Part shown: piece by piece, positions 29,947-39,831 of the stretch
Layout of the letters: each line of letters starts with the position of its first letter
Numbering within the stretch: the stretch's first letter is position 1
Source: Klebsiella aerogenes
GTDB lineage: Bacteria; Pseudomonadota; Gammaproteobacteria; Enterobacterales; Enterobacteriaceae
Direction: 5' to 3'
NCBI GenBank assembly: GCA_029027985.1
Contig: CP119076.1
Location: 124,001-188,000, forward strand
DNA: 64,000 nt
Program-made: the position numbers and the translations under genes
The notes under the pieces: model-generated
Seen by the model: the letters and a program-made list of their open reading frames with translations, nothing else
Told to the model about the DNA's origin: nothing
Databases searched by the model: none

Positions 29947-30197
29947 AAATAACTCCCGGAAGGATGTTCGGAAAATATTCCGCTGTATGGCGGGCTTTGG
30001 TTTTGTCATTAGCAAGGTACGTTAATTATTCTGCACGGAATATTAACGGCAACAAGGGAAGGAAAAAGTATAAAAAGATGACGATTCCGACTTCATGACA
30101 AAAATGTGATTTCGATCCGGCAGGACGCTATTTTATGATAAATAGTCAGAGTGTTGTCGACTTAATTATTGCTGTAATAATAGAATATTGAATATAT

Positions 30198-31013
30198 ATG
30201 CTTAAATTGTCCATGTCATTGCCAATTAAAGTCCAAAATGGAGGGCTGTTTATCTCTCGCGGCGTCGGCAGTCATCCGGCGCGGAGGTTACAGTCCTGGG
30301 AAATTATTTTTGTTGAAAAGGGGACGTTAACGATTCGTGAGGATGAGGCGATGTTTTGCGTGCGTGCCGGAGAAAGTTTATTACTTTGGCCGGAACGTTT
30401 ACATGTTGGCGTGGAACAATTTCCGGCGGATCTTAAATTCTACTGGCTGCATTTCGAAATGGCGCCCGAAGCGTTGATTTCATCATTCCCACAAAAAATT
30501 GTGCTGCCGCAGCATACCCGAGTGGCTGAACCGCAATATATTATTTCGCTATTCCGCCAATTTCTGCATGAACAGGAAAATATTCATCGCAGCGTGGCGC
30601 TGGAATTAATTTTGCTGCTGATTTTGCAGCAAATATCCGCCGCCGCAGGAGAGCAGCCAGCCGATAGCCCCGGTAATGCGCTGGCGTGGAAAGCGCAGCA
30701 GATTATCCATACGCAGTATCATTTACCGCTTTCCGCGGCGATTCTTGCGAAAGAACTGCACTGCAACGCGGACTACCTTGGGCGGGTTTATCGTCATGCG
30801 TTTCATTTGACGCTAACTGATGCTCTGCATCGCCAGCGGGTGCGGGCGGCGGAAAAACTGCTGATCAGCGATTCATTGTCGCTTACCGAAGTGGCGCTGC
30901 AGTGTGGTTTTAATGATGTTGGCTATTTTCGTAAAATCTTCCGTAAACATACCAGCCTGACGCCCGCAGCCTGGAAACGGCGTTATTGCAAGGAGCATAT
31001 TAATTCGGCATAG
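30198..31013 (+). CDS. AraC-family transcriptional regulator of the GH127 module
   Basis: This 271-residue protein has an N-terminal cupin-type ligand domain (about 15-130) and a C-terminal AraC double helix-turn-helix (about 170-262, with LSLTEVALQCGFNDVGYFRK as the second HTH). It is divergent from the GPH carrier and most likely activates the carrier-GH127 operon when the sugar is present. The first ATG is at 30198; a second in-frame ATG at 30213 is possible because no strong ribosome site precedes either. Base composition in the first third is more AT-rich than neighbouring core genes. Confidence 0.87.
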   Translation: MLKLSMSLPIKVQNGGLFISRGVGSHPARRLQSWEIIFVEKGTLTIREDEAMFCVRAGESLLLWPERLHVGVEQFPADLKFYWLHFEMAPEALISSFPQKIVLPQHTRVAEPQYIISLFRQFLHEQENIHRSVALELILLLILQQISAAAGEQPADSPGNALAWKAQQIIHTQYHLPLSAAILAKELHCNADYLGRVYRHAFHLTLTDALHRQRVRAAEKLLISDSLSLTEVALQCGFNDVGYFRKIFRKHTSLTPAAWKRRYCKEHINSA

Positions 31014-31085
31014 GGGCGAATGAGGCTCCGGTACATATAATTTCCCGGCTCGCGCGGCGCTTAGCCGGGCTACTGAGTCAGTTTG

Positions 31086-31119
31086 GTAGCCCGGATAAGG
31101 CGTTAGCCGCAATCCGGGG
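31086..31119. repeat. REP-like palindrome after the AraC gene
   Basis: GTAGCCCGGATAAGGCGTTAG leads into CCGCAATCCGGG; the arms CCCGGAT and ATCCGGG match the element at 11523-11560. It lies between the convergent araC-type gene and yiaS. Confidence 0.75.
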
Positions 31120-31132
31120 AGCCCGGTGGGCA

Positions 31133-31831
31133 TTAGCGTTGCCCGTAATAGGCATGAGCGCCGTGTTTACGCAGATAGTGTTTATCGAGCAGTTCAGGTT
31201 GCATATCCGGCAGTTGCGGCGCAAGCTGGCGCGAGAATAGCCCCATATAGGCGCATTCTTCGAGGACGACGGCATTGTGTACAGCATCGGCGGCATTTTT
31301 GCCCCATGCGAATGGGCCGTGTGAATGCACTAACACCGCTGGGATCTGCATGGGATCGAGATCGCGAGTTTCGAAGGTTTTAATGATGACCTCGCCGGTT
31401 TGATACTCATATTCACCGTTAATCTCATCAACGGTCATCAGGCGGGTGCAGGGGATCGCGCCATAAAAATAATCAGCATGCGTCGTGCCCCAGGCTGGCA
31501 GATCCAACCCCGCCTGCGACCAGATCGTCGCATGGCGCGAATGGGTGTGGACAATACCACCGATTTGCGGGTAGCGGCGGTACAGCGCAAGATGCGTTGG
31601 CGTATCGGAAGAGGGCTTTTTATCGCCTTCAACGATATGACCGCTGGCGATATCGACAACCACCATGTCTTCGGCGCGCATCACGTCGTACTCGATCCCG
31701 GATGGCTTGATGACCATCAGCTTTCGCGTTTCATCAACGGCGCTCACGTTGCCCCAGGTGAACGTCACCAACTGGTGCGCTGGCAGCGCGAGGTTGGCGG
31801 CTAATACTTCGGACTTCAATTGTTCTAACAT
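31133..31831 (-). CDS. yiaS: L-ribulose-5-phosphate 4-epimerase YiaS
   Basis: YiaS (SgbE/UlaF type) converts L-ribulose 5-phosphate to D-xylulose 5-phosphate, the last step that links ascorbate and 2,3-diketogulonate to the pentose-phosphate pathway. The 232-residue protein is a class II aldolase-fold zinc enzyme with ligands H95 and H97 (IVHTHSRH) and H171 (LVHSHGPF). The start at 31831 overlaps the yiaR stop. A longer upstream frame is not conserved. It is the last gene of yiaKLX1X2PQRS. Confidence 0.95.
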   Translation of the reverse strand: MLEQLKSEVLAANLALPAHQLVTFTWGNVSAVDETRKLMVIKPSGIEYDVMRAEDMVVVDIASGHIVEGDKKPSSDTPTHLALYRRYPQIGGIVHTHSRHATIWSQAGLDLPAWGTTHADYFYGAIPCTRLMTVDEINGEYEYQTGEVIIKTFETRDLDPMQIPAVLVHSHGPFAWGKNAADAVHNAVVLEECAYMGLFSRQLAPQLPDMQPELLDKHYLRKHGAHAYYGQR

Positions 31832-32685
31832 GTGAAACCTCCTTCCTGCATCCGCGCTTCTATCCAGTGGCGTGCCTGAATAATGTCCATAACCGGTTCT
31901 TTGGCTTTTTCTGTCCACATTTCAATTAAGAACGAACCGCGATAGTTCAGCTCATGCAGCGTTTTGAAGATGCCGACGAAATCGACACAACCTTCACCGA
32001 AAGGGACATCGCGGAACTGGCCTGGTGATTGTGGGGTCACGGGCAGCGTGTCTTTCAGATGGATCGCGGCAATGCGGTCGATGCCCAGTTTCAGCTCGGC
32101 GGCGACGTCGTTGCCCCAGGCGCTGAGATTGCCGACATCCGGGTAGACGCTGAACCAGGGCGAAGCGAGCATGTCGTCCCACTTTTTCCATTTGCTGATG
32201 GAGTTCATAAATGCGGTATCCATGATTTCTACCGCCAGCATGACCTGCGCCGCCGCGGCCTGTTCGACCGCCCATGCCAGCCCCTCGGCAAAGCGCTGCT
32301 GCGTGCCGTCGTCGTGTTCTTCGTAATAAACGTCATACCCTGCTAACTGAATGGTGCGGATCCCCAAATCGCGGGCCAGCTGAATGGCTTTGGTCATAAT
32401 GTCGCGCGCCCGCTGGCGGGTTGGCTCATCGCGACTGCCAAAAGGGAAACGACGGTGGGCAGACAAGCACATTGATGGAATGGCCACGCCGGTTTCCAGC
32501 ATGGCCGCGACCAGCGAGGCGCGCTGGGTTGCGCTCCAGTCCAGGCGCGACAGGCGTTCGTCGGTTTCATCTACCGACATTTCGACGAAATCAAAGCCGC
32601 AGCTTTTCGCCAGCACCAGGCGTTCCGGCCAACTGAGGTTCTTTGCCAGCGCTTTCTCATAGATACCTAATGGGTGCTTACGCAT
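31825..32685 (-). CDS. yiaR: L-xylulose-5-phosphate 3-epimerase YiaR
   Basis: YiaR (SgbU/UlaE type) epimerises L-xylulose 5-phosphate to L-ribulose 5-phosphate. The 286-residue TIM-barrel protein shows the metal-site segments of the family in order: [27 protein letters not shown] and LIEMWTEK. It overlaps yiaS by seven bases and yiaQ by eight, so translation of the three is coupled. Confidence 0.95.
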   Translation of the reverse strand: MRKHPLGIYEKALAKNLSWPERLVLAKSCGFDFVEMSVDETDERLSRLDWSATQRASLVAAMLETGVAIPSMCLSAHRRFPFGSRDEPTRQRARDIMTKAIQLARDLGIRTIQLAGYDVYYEEHDDGTQQRFAEGLAWAVEQAAAAQVMLAVEIMDTAFMNSISKWKKWDDMLASPWFSVYPDVGNLSAWGNDVAAELKLGIDRIAAIHLKDTLPVTPQSPGQFRDVPFGEGCVDFVGIFKTLHELNYRGSFLIEMWTEKAKEPVMDIIQARHWIEARMQEGGFTC

Positions 32686-33340
32686 GCTGTTCTCCCCAGA
32701 TGGCGTCTATTTGGGCGTGAAAATCGGCAGCAACCTGCGCAGGCTGCGCTGCGCCTGCCAGCGCGCGTCCGGCGATGAATGCTTTGACGTGAATATCGCT
32801 AAACAGCGCTAAATCGGCCGGCGTGATGCCGCCGGTAATCGATAGCTGCAGACCGATGTCCGACAGCGCTTTCATTCGCGCCAGATCCGCAGCGCCCCAC
32901 TGTTGGCCGCTGGCCTGCGCATCGCGGCCGCGATGATAAATCGCCTGACGAACGCCGATACGGTACCAGTCGCGCGCGTCATTCAGCGTCCAGTTACCGA
33001 AGAGCTCGATCTGAATATCGCCGCCGCAGGATTGCGCAACGGCATGGCCTTTTTCAACGGTGGCCAGCGGCGCGGCGCAGATGATAGTCATCCAGTTTGC
33101 GCCTGCGGCAAAGGCTTGCTGAGCGAGGGTTTCTCCAGCATCGGCGACTTTCCAGTCGGCGACGATAATTTTATCCGGACACTGGGCGCGTAGGGCTTTC
33201 ACTACGCTCAGGCCTTCGGTAAGGCACAGAATGGTGCCTGCCTCCACGATATCAACGTGATGGCGCAACAGGGCGACATCGCGCTGGGCGGCTTCAAGGC
33301 CGGTATGGTCGAGCGCCAGTTGCAGTAGTGGTCGGCTCAT
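32678..33340 (-). CDS. yiaQ: 3-keto-L-gulonate-6-phosphate decarboxylase YiaQ
   Basis: YiaQ (SgbH/UlaD type) decarboxylates 3-keto-L-gulonate 6-phosphate to L-xylulose 5-phosphate. It is a Mg2+ enzyme of the orotidine-phosphate decarboxylase suprafamily. The 220-residue protein carries the signature DxKxxD as D62-W-K64-V-A-D67, and the first-strand LALDHTG. Its ATG overlaps the yiaP stop (TAATG). Confidence 0.95.
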   Translation of the reverse strand: MSRPLLQLALDHTGLEAAQRDVALLRHHVDIVEAGTILCLTEGLSVVKALRAQCPDKIIVADWKVADAGETLAQQAFAAGANWMTIICAAPLATVEKGHAVAQSCGGDIQIELFGNWTLNDARDWYRIGVRQAIYHRGRDAQASGQQWGAADLARMKALSDIGLQLSITGGITPADLALFSDIHVKAFIAGRALAGAAQPAQVAADFHAQIDAIWGEQHA

Positions 33341-34842
33341 TATGCGTACTCCTTAATACGGGCGTGGTAGCCCTGTAATGCGGTAATTAATTCCTGGTAT
33401 TGGCGGTATTTGCGCTGATAAAGGCGGTGTGCGGCCATATCGGGCAGCAGGGTTCGCACGGGGTGCTGCAAGGTGCGTAAGGCTTCACTGAAGTTGCGAT
33501 AGACGCCGGTGCCGACGCGGGCGGCAAGCGCGGCGCCAAAACAGCCGGTCTCCTCAATCTGCGGCAGTTCGACGCGCAGGCCGCTGACGTCCGCCAGCAT
33601 TTGCATCCACACATCGGAGTGCGCCGGGCCGCCGGTGACGCGCAGAGTTTGCACCGCGGTGAAACGCTCGCGCATGCGGTTGAGGTGTGTCATGTGGCTG
33701 AAGATCACGCCTTCATACACCGCCTGTAGCAGATGCGCGCGGGTGTGCATTGCCTGCATGCCGTAAAAACCGCAGGTCATCTCCAGCCCCGCGTTGCTGC
33801 CGTAGAGAAACGGTAAAAAGAAGAGTTCGCTACCGGCTTTTGGCAGGCTGGCGACGGCCTGATTAATCTCCGTAAACGAGGTCTCGCCCCACTGGGCGGT
33901 AAACCATTCGAGATTGCCGGAAGAGGTGGGGCTGGCTTCGTGAACGATGTATTCGCCGTCATTGACGAAGCGGCCATAGACGTAAGGGTGGGCTTCATGC
34001 TGGCGTAATCCGTGAGTGATCCCGCTGGTCACCGCCCAGGTTCCCATCACCGCATTGAGCACGGATTCATCGTTGAGGCCCGCGCAGAGCGCGGTGGAAA
34101 CCACATCAAACAGGCCGCCGACGACGGGTGTTCCCGCTACCAGACCGGTGATGGCGGCCGCCTGAGCGGTGATTTCCCCGCATATTTCTGCTGAACCGAC
34201 GATCGGCGGCAACGCCTCGTCAATTTCGCTAATGCCCAGCCACTGCGTCAGACGCGGGTCAAATTGCCCGCTGGTCATGTTGTAGAGATTGGACTCGGAA
34301 ATGTTGCTCTCTTCGCAGCCTTTTACGCCGGTTAAACGCCAGCGTAGATAATCGTGGGCCATCATCACGCAGCCGATTTGCGCATAGCGTTGCGGTTCAT
34401 TCTCTTTCAGCCAACACAGCAGGGAAGCGGGGTGCCCGGTCCACAGCGTCTGGCGGGTGAGAGGATAAAGCCGTTCGGGGATCCCATCCTGTTGCCAGCG
34501 CTGGACGATGTCTAACGCCCGGCGGTCAGAAGAGAGCATGGCGTGACCCAAGGGATGGTCCTGTTTATCGAGCAGAAACAGCCCCTTCCCCTGAGCAGAG
34601 ATGGCGATGCCTTTGATTTGCTTACCGTTGACGCCAGCGGCTTTGAGTAATGTGGCAATCGTTTCATGGCAGCACTGCCAGAGCCGATCCATGTCCCGTT
34701 CGGCGTACCCCGGTTGCGTGCTAAGGGTGCGTAAAGGACAGCGTTCGACGCGGCGCTCTTCGCCCTGGTGGTTATATAAACCGGCTTTTAGATAAGTACC
34801 GCCACAATCGATACCCAACCAGAAGGTCTCTTTTTCACTCAT
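33340..34842 (-). CDS. yiaP: FGGY-family sugar kinase YiaP (L-xylulose/3-keto-L-gulonate kinase)
   Basis: YiaP (LyxK type) is a 500-residue FGGY carbohydrate kinase. In the ascorbate pathway it should phosphorylate 3-keto-L-gulonate, and the E. coli homologue also accepts L-xylulose. The N-terminal phosphate-binding loop LGIDCGGTYLKAGL and the C-terminal FGGY segment RVTGGPAHSDVWMQMLADV are visible. A REP-type palindrome separates it from yiaX2 upstream. Its product feeds YiaQ directly downstream. Confidence 0.94.
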   Translation of the reverse strand: MSEKETFWLGIDCGGTYLKAGLYNHQGEERRVERCPLRTLSTQPGYAERDMDRLWQCCHETIATLLKAAGVNGKQIKGIAISAQGKGLFLLDKQDHPLGHAMLSSDRRALDIVQRWQQDGIPERLYPLTRQTLWTGHPASLLCWLKENEPQRYAQIGCVMMAHDYLRWRLTGVKGCEESNISESNLYNMTSGQFDPRLTQWLGISEIDEALPPIVGSAEICGEITAQAAAITGLVAGTPVVGGLFDVVSTALCAGLNDESVLNAVMGTWAVTSGITHGLRQHEAHPYVYGRFVNDGEYIVHEASPTSSGNLEWFTAQWGETSFTEINQAVASLPKAGSELFFLPFLYGSNAGLEMTCGFYGMQAMHTRAHLLQAVYEGVIFSHMTHLNRMRERFTAVQTLRVTGGPAHSDVWMQMLADVSGLRVELPQIEETGCFGAALAARVGTGVYRNFSEALRTLQHPVRTLLPDMAAHRLYQRKYRQYQELITALQGYHARIKEYA

Positions 34843-34858
34843 CTTTGTATTCCAGTTT

Positions 34859-34885
34859 TGCCGGATGACGCGACGCCATCCGGCA
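34859..34885. repeat. REP element between yiaX2 and yiaP
   Basis: TGCCGGATG and CATCCGGCA arms with a short inner stretch (ACGCGACGC) are the classical enteric REP palindrome. Placed inside the operon, it can stabilise the upstream yiaX2 message and set lower expression for yiaPQRS. Confidence 0.8.
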
Positions 34886-34891
34886 CGGTTT

Positions 34892-36211
34892 TTAGGCTGC
34901 GTGTTTACGTGGATTCATGGTCTTTGCGGGCGCCGCGCCAGCATCGCATTTCGCTGGCAGCAGCACCGCCATCAGGGCTGCCAACGCCAGTGAAATAGCC
35001 AGGCAATAGACGCCGGCATCTTTGCTGTAGAGGGTGATCAGCACGCCGACGGCGTAAGGGCCGCAGAAACCGCCGAGATTACCAAGGGCGTTGATGACCC
35101 CACGGGCGCCGCCAGCCATTTCGGCGCTAAACAGGCGCGCCGGGATGGTCCAAAACACGCCAGCGGCGGATTGCAGGAAGAATCCGCAGCCGACCAGCGC
35201 GGCATAGGCCAGCCAGATCTGGCCTTTAAGCGCCACGGAGAGGAACATGCATAGCGCGAAACCGATCAGCGGCAGGCAGACGAATAGTTTGCGCTTGCCG
35301 GTACGGTCGGATAGCGAGGAGAAAAGGAACATTCCGGCGATTGCGCCGACGTAGGGCAATATGGCGAGCATGCCGACTTGCCCCATGCTGCTGTGGGTCA
35401 GCTCTTTAAGAATGGTGGGCAGCCACAGGGTGTAGCCGTAAATCCCGGTTTGATAGAAGAAGTTAAGGGCGATGAGCTGCCACATTGTTTTGTCTGAGAG
35501 TACCGCGCCGAGCGAGGCGTTTTTGACCTCGGTGCCGGCAATGGCCTGTTGCTCCGCCGCCAGCGTCTCAACCAGATAGGTTTTTTCCGCTTCCGATATC
35601 CAGCGCGCTTCCTGCGGGCGGTCGTAGACGGTATACGCCCACAGCGCCAGCACCACCACCGATAGCAGACCTTCAATAATGAACAGCCAGCGCCAGTCGA
35701 GTACGGTAATAATCCATCCTGATAGCGGGGCGGTGATGATCCCGGCAATCGGCACAAACATAATGACAATCGCGTTGGCGCGACCGCGTTCCGCATCCGG
35801 GAACCAGTTGCTGATCATCGTTAGCACCACCGGCAGCATGCCACCTTCCGCGACCCCCAATAAGAAGCGCAGCACCAACAGTTGATACTGATTGGTGATT
35901 AAGCCGGTCAGTACGGAAATAATGGCCCAGGCGACCAGTGACCAGCCGATAAATTTCTTGCCGCTGCCGTGAACGGCAATTTTTCCGCCGGGAACTTGTA
36001 AAAATAAATAGCCAATAAAGAAAATACCGCCAGCGAGTCCGGCCATGGTGGCGGAAATACCTAATTCGGCATCCATACCGCCCGGCATCGCGAACGCGAT
36101 ATTAACGCGGTCCATATAAGAAATAATACAGGCAATGAGAATCGGCGGGATAATTCTCAGCCAGCGCTGACGCGGGATATCATTTGCTGTAGGGCGAGAG
36201 GTCATGTTCAT
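34892..36211 (-). CDS. yiaX2: MFS carrier YiaX2 (anion:cation symporter family)
   Basis: YiaX2 is a 439-residue, 12-helix major facilitator of the ACS family, presumed to import L-ascorbate, 2,3-diketo-L-gulonate or a related acid. The helix-1 YMDRVNIAFAMPG segment and the loop GKKFIGWSLVAWAI-type region mark the ACS family. The first ATG (36211) and a second two codons later are both possible. In E. coli this position holds the yiaMNO TRAP transporter. The Klebsiella operon with YiaX2 has been described as needed for aerobic ascorbate use. Confidence 0.9.
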   Translation of the reverse strand: MNMTSRPTANDIPRQRWLRIIPPILIACIISYMDRVNIAFAMPGGMDAELGISATMAGLAGGIFFIGYLFLQVPGGKIAVHGSGKKFIGWSLVAWAIISVLTGLITNQYQLLVLRFLLGVAEGGMLPVVLTMISNWFPDAERGRANAIVIMFVPIAGIITAPLSGWIITVLDWRWLFIIEGLLSVVVLALWAYTVYDRPQEARWISEAEKTYLVETLAAEQQAIAGTEVKNASLGAVLSDKTMWQLIALNFFYQTGIYGYTLWLPTILKELTHSSMGQVGMLAILPYVGAIAGMFLFSSLSDRTGKRKLFVCLPLIGFALCMFLSVALKGQIWLAYAALVGCGFFLQSAAGVFWTIPARLFSAEMAGGARGVINALGNLGGFCGPYAVGVLITLYSKDAGVYCLAISLALAALMAVLLPAKCDAGAAPAKTMNPRKHAA

Positions 36212-36255
36212 ATTAATATTCTCATGGAGTAAATATTATGACAATGAAAGTGTTA

Positions 36256-37185
36256 TTATTGTTTTGCATCATGTAATGCAGAGATACCGTCACGCAATAT
36301 GGCTACGCGATGGTTAACATCGGCATCAGCATTTATTTCCAGTAATTTAATACCGGCAAATTGCAGCGGTTTTCCGGCGGCACAGGCGAAAATATCTTTG
36401 GCATGCTGCACGGTCATCAGGCTTTGCGGACAGAAGGGGGCGAATGGCGCATGTAAATCTTGCCATTCGCCGTACTCACCTTCCAGAGTGGTGCCGGAAA
36501 ACATCAGCGCCCCCAGTTTCCCCGCCTTTTTAACCTGCTGCGCATGCGCCAATGGCAACGCGATATCGCGCCCTTCAATGGCCGAACGCGCCCAGTTAAC
36601 GCAGACGCTCACCTCATAATCGGCAATCACCTCCAGCACGTTATTCAGCGGTAAGAACCCCTTGCGCGGCGCCGGGCCGTTCATCGCGTCACAGTGCTCA
36701 AGCACCAGATCGCAGGGCCAGTCCCAGCCGGCGATTTCTTTTAATGAACGGGCAAAAGCGTCCGTTGCCTGGACGATATCTGGGTTGCCCGCCAGCGGCG
36801 CGGCGTGTAACTCAAGCGCGCTCACTTTTCCTGCGTGAATACCATTGATTTTGTTAATTTTGCGATGAAGATGGCGGTAGTAATCAACGCAGGCCAGCCG
36901 CTGCTGTTCATCGCTGGACGCCAGGCCGAATCCTGCGTTTTCACTGCGGCGGCGCATGGTTTCCATAATGGCGGTAACCACAAATTGCCAGCTATCCGGC
37001 GTATGGCGTAACAGCCATTCATCGCCCAGAGGATGAATATGCTCAAGACATGGCTGCTCTATTCCCCGGATATCTGGGGTATCGGCGAGTTGTCGCCAGA
37101 ATTCCTTCTCTTCCTCTTCACTCTTTTGGTGAAATGAGGGTGCACAGGGATACGCACCGATAATATAACCGGTAGTGGTTTTCAT
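36256..37185 (-). CDS. yiaX1: YiaX1, DUF4862-type TIM-barrel-like protein
   Basis: YiaX1 has 309 residues and no signal peptide or membrane segment. I believe it is of the DUF4862 type. Clues to a sugar-phosphate isomerase or epimerase-like barrel are acid and histidine clusters such as [30 protein letters not shown] and [12 protein letters not shown]. The actual reaction is unknown. It lies between yiaL and yiaX2 with 34- and 44-bp gaps in the ascorbate operon, so it probably acts early on the imported substrate. E. coli K-12 has no counterpart at this place. Operon membership is secure; function is not. Confidence 0.82.
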   Translation of the reverse strand: MKTTTGYIIGAYPCAPSFHQKSEEEEKEFWRQLADTPDIRGIEQPCLEHIHPLGDEWLLRHTPDSWQFVVTAIMETMRRRSENAGFGLASSDEQQRLACVDYYRHLHRKINKINGIHAGKVSALELHAAPLAGNPDIVQATDAFARSLKEIAGWDWPCDLVLEHCDAMNGPAPRKGFLPLNNVLEVIADYEVSVCVNWARSAIEGRDIALPLAHAQQVKKAGKLGALMFSGTTLEGEYGEWQDLHAPFAPFCPQSLMTVQHAKDIFACAAGKPLQFAGIKLLEINADADVNHRVAILRDGISALHDAKQ

Positions 37186-37219
37186 TTTGTGCTCCTGCTA
37201 ATGAATGAGACTGTCTTTT

Positions 37220-38694
<1,475 letters not shown>

Positions 38695-38736
38695 CCCCGT
38701 TCTCTCCTTAAGTCATGAACGATTTTTTATCTTTAC

Positions 38737-38753
38737 ATTTCACATTATGAAAT
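38737..38753. promoter_or_regulatory. Candidate YiaJ operator 1
   Basis: ATTTCACATTATGAAAT is a perfect palindrome with 6-bp arms and a 5-bp centre, about 43 bp upstream of the yiaK ATG. That is a repressing position over the yiaK promoter. Confidence 0.55.
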
Positions 38754-38843
38754 CTGGTTCCAAATATAACGATCAAGTTTTGACAGATCAACGGCAAGTG
38801 CTATTTTTAAAAATCATTAAAATCAGCATGTTGTGTTTTTTCG

Positions 38844-38858
38844 GTTCAGATCGTGAAC
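38844..38858. promoter_or_regulatory. Candidate YiaJ operator 2
   Basis: GTTCAGATCGTGAAC has 5-bp arms with the same TTCA-N5-TGAA core as operator 1. It lies 54 bp before the yiaJ ATG, where it could serve autoregulation. The two centres are 106 bp apart. Confidence 0.5.
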
Positions 38859-38911
38859 TGAACCACACTTTGCGCTACCATCAGAGCGCGATAAAAAAGG
38901 AAGCCGAAGCG

Positions 38912-39730
38912 ATGGGCACAAAAGAGAGTGAAATGACGCAAGAGAAAGAGAGGCCAGCCGGAAGTCAGAGCCTGTTCCGCGGGTTAATGCTGATTGAGAT
39001 CCTCAGCAACTATCCAAACGGCTGTCCGTTGGCGCATTTGTCTGAATTGGCGGGGTTGAATAAAAGCACCGTGCATCGGTTGCTACAGGGTTTGCAATCC
39101 TGCGGGTACGTGACGCCAGCGCCTGCCGCCGGGAGTTACCGGCTGACCACCAAATTTATTGCCGTTGGCCAAAAAGCGCTGTCATCGCTGAATATTATTC
39201 ATGTCGCTGCGCCGCATCTTGAAGCTTTAAACATTACCACCGGCGAAACGGTGAACTTCTCCAGTCGTGAAGACGACCATGCGATTCTGATTTATAAGCT
39301 GGAACCAACCACCGGCATGTTGCGTACCCGTGCTTATATTGGCCAGCATATGCCGTTGTATTGCTCCGCGATGGGGAAGCTTTACATGGCATTCGGCCAT
39401 CCTGACTACGTGGCCAGCTATTGGGAGAGTCACCAGGATATTATTCAGCCGCTGACCCGTAATACCATCACGGGCCTCCCGGCGATGAACGATGAACTGG
39501 CGCAGATCCGTGAGCGTAATATGGCGATGGACCGTGAAGAGAACGAACTCGGCGTCTCCTGCCTGGCAGTGCCGGTATTCGATATTCACGGCCGCGTGCC
39601 TTATGCCATCTCTATCTCACTATCGACTTCGCGCCTGAAACAGGTTGGCGAGAAAAACCTCCTTAAGCCATTGCGCGACACGGCAGAGGCGATTTCCCGC
39701 GAACTGGGTTTTGTGGTTCGTGAAAGTTAA
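38912..39730 (+). CDS. yiaJ: IclR-family repressor YiaJ
   Basis: YiaJ represses the divergent yiaK operon; in Klebsiella the reported inducer is L-ascorbate 6-phosphate. The 272-residue product has an N-terminal winged helix (about 20-80, with LAGLNKSTVHRLLQGLQ) and a C-terminal IclR effector domain. The ATG at 38912 follows AAGGA at a slightly long spacing. The frame is open far upstream, but that part runs into the yiaK promoter and is not conserved. The C-terminus is about 8 residues shorter than in E. coli. Confidence 0.93.
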   Translation: MGTKESEMTQEKERPAGSQSLFRGLMLIEILSNYPNGCPLAHLSELAGLNKSTVHRLLQGLQSCGYVTPAPAAGSYRLTTKFIAVGQKALSSLNIIHVAAPHLEALNITTGETVNFSSREDDHAILIYKLEPTTGMLRTRAYIGQHMPLYCSAMGKLYMAFGHPDYVASYWESHQDIIQPLTRNTITGLPAMNDELAQIRERNMAMDREENELGVSCLAVPVFDIHGRVPYAISISLSTSRLKQVGEKNLLKPLRDTAEAISRELGFVVRES

Positions 39731-39766
39731 GGCAGCGGGTGAAATTTTGCTGGATATTTGCCTGAA

Positions 39767-39825
39767 GCGCCGCCGCTGGGCGGCGCAGGCAATGTAACGT
39801 ATTCCCGGACAGGTTTGGCCGGGAA
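39767..39825. terminator. Two hairpins between convergent yiaJ and avtA
   Basis: The first hairpin is GCGCCGCC/GGCGGCGC with a 4-base loop (39767-39786). The second is TTCCCGG/CCGGGAA with a 10-base loop (39802-39825). Neither has a long T tract, so they may act as 3'-end stabilisers or weak bidirectional terminators. Confidence 0.6.
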
Positions 39826-39831
39826 ACGCAA

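Larger units (their letters stand above)
38695..38911. promoter_or_regulatory. yiaK/yiaJ divergent control region
   Basis: This 217-bp AT-rich region should hold both promoters. It contains two palindromes with the common core TTCA-N5-TGAA, described separately. These are good candidates for YiaJ (IclR family) binding. Confidence 0.65.

Noticed and set aside
29947-30197. TGTGATTTCGATCCGGC as a CRP box for the GH127 operon
   Set aside because: Only the left half matches the consensus; the right half (TCCGG) does not resemble TCACA, so support is too weak.
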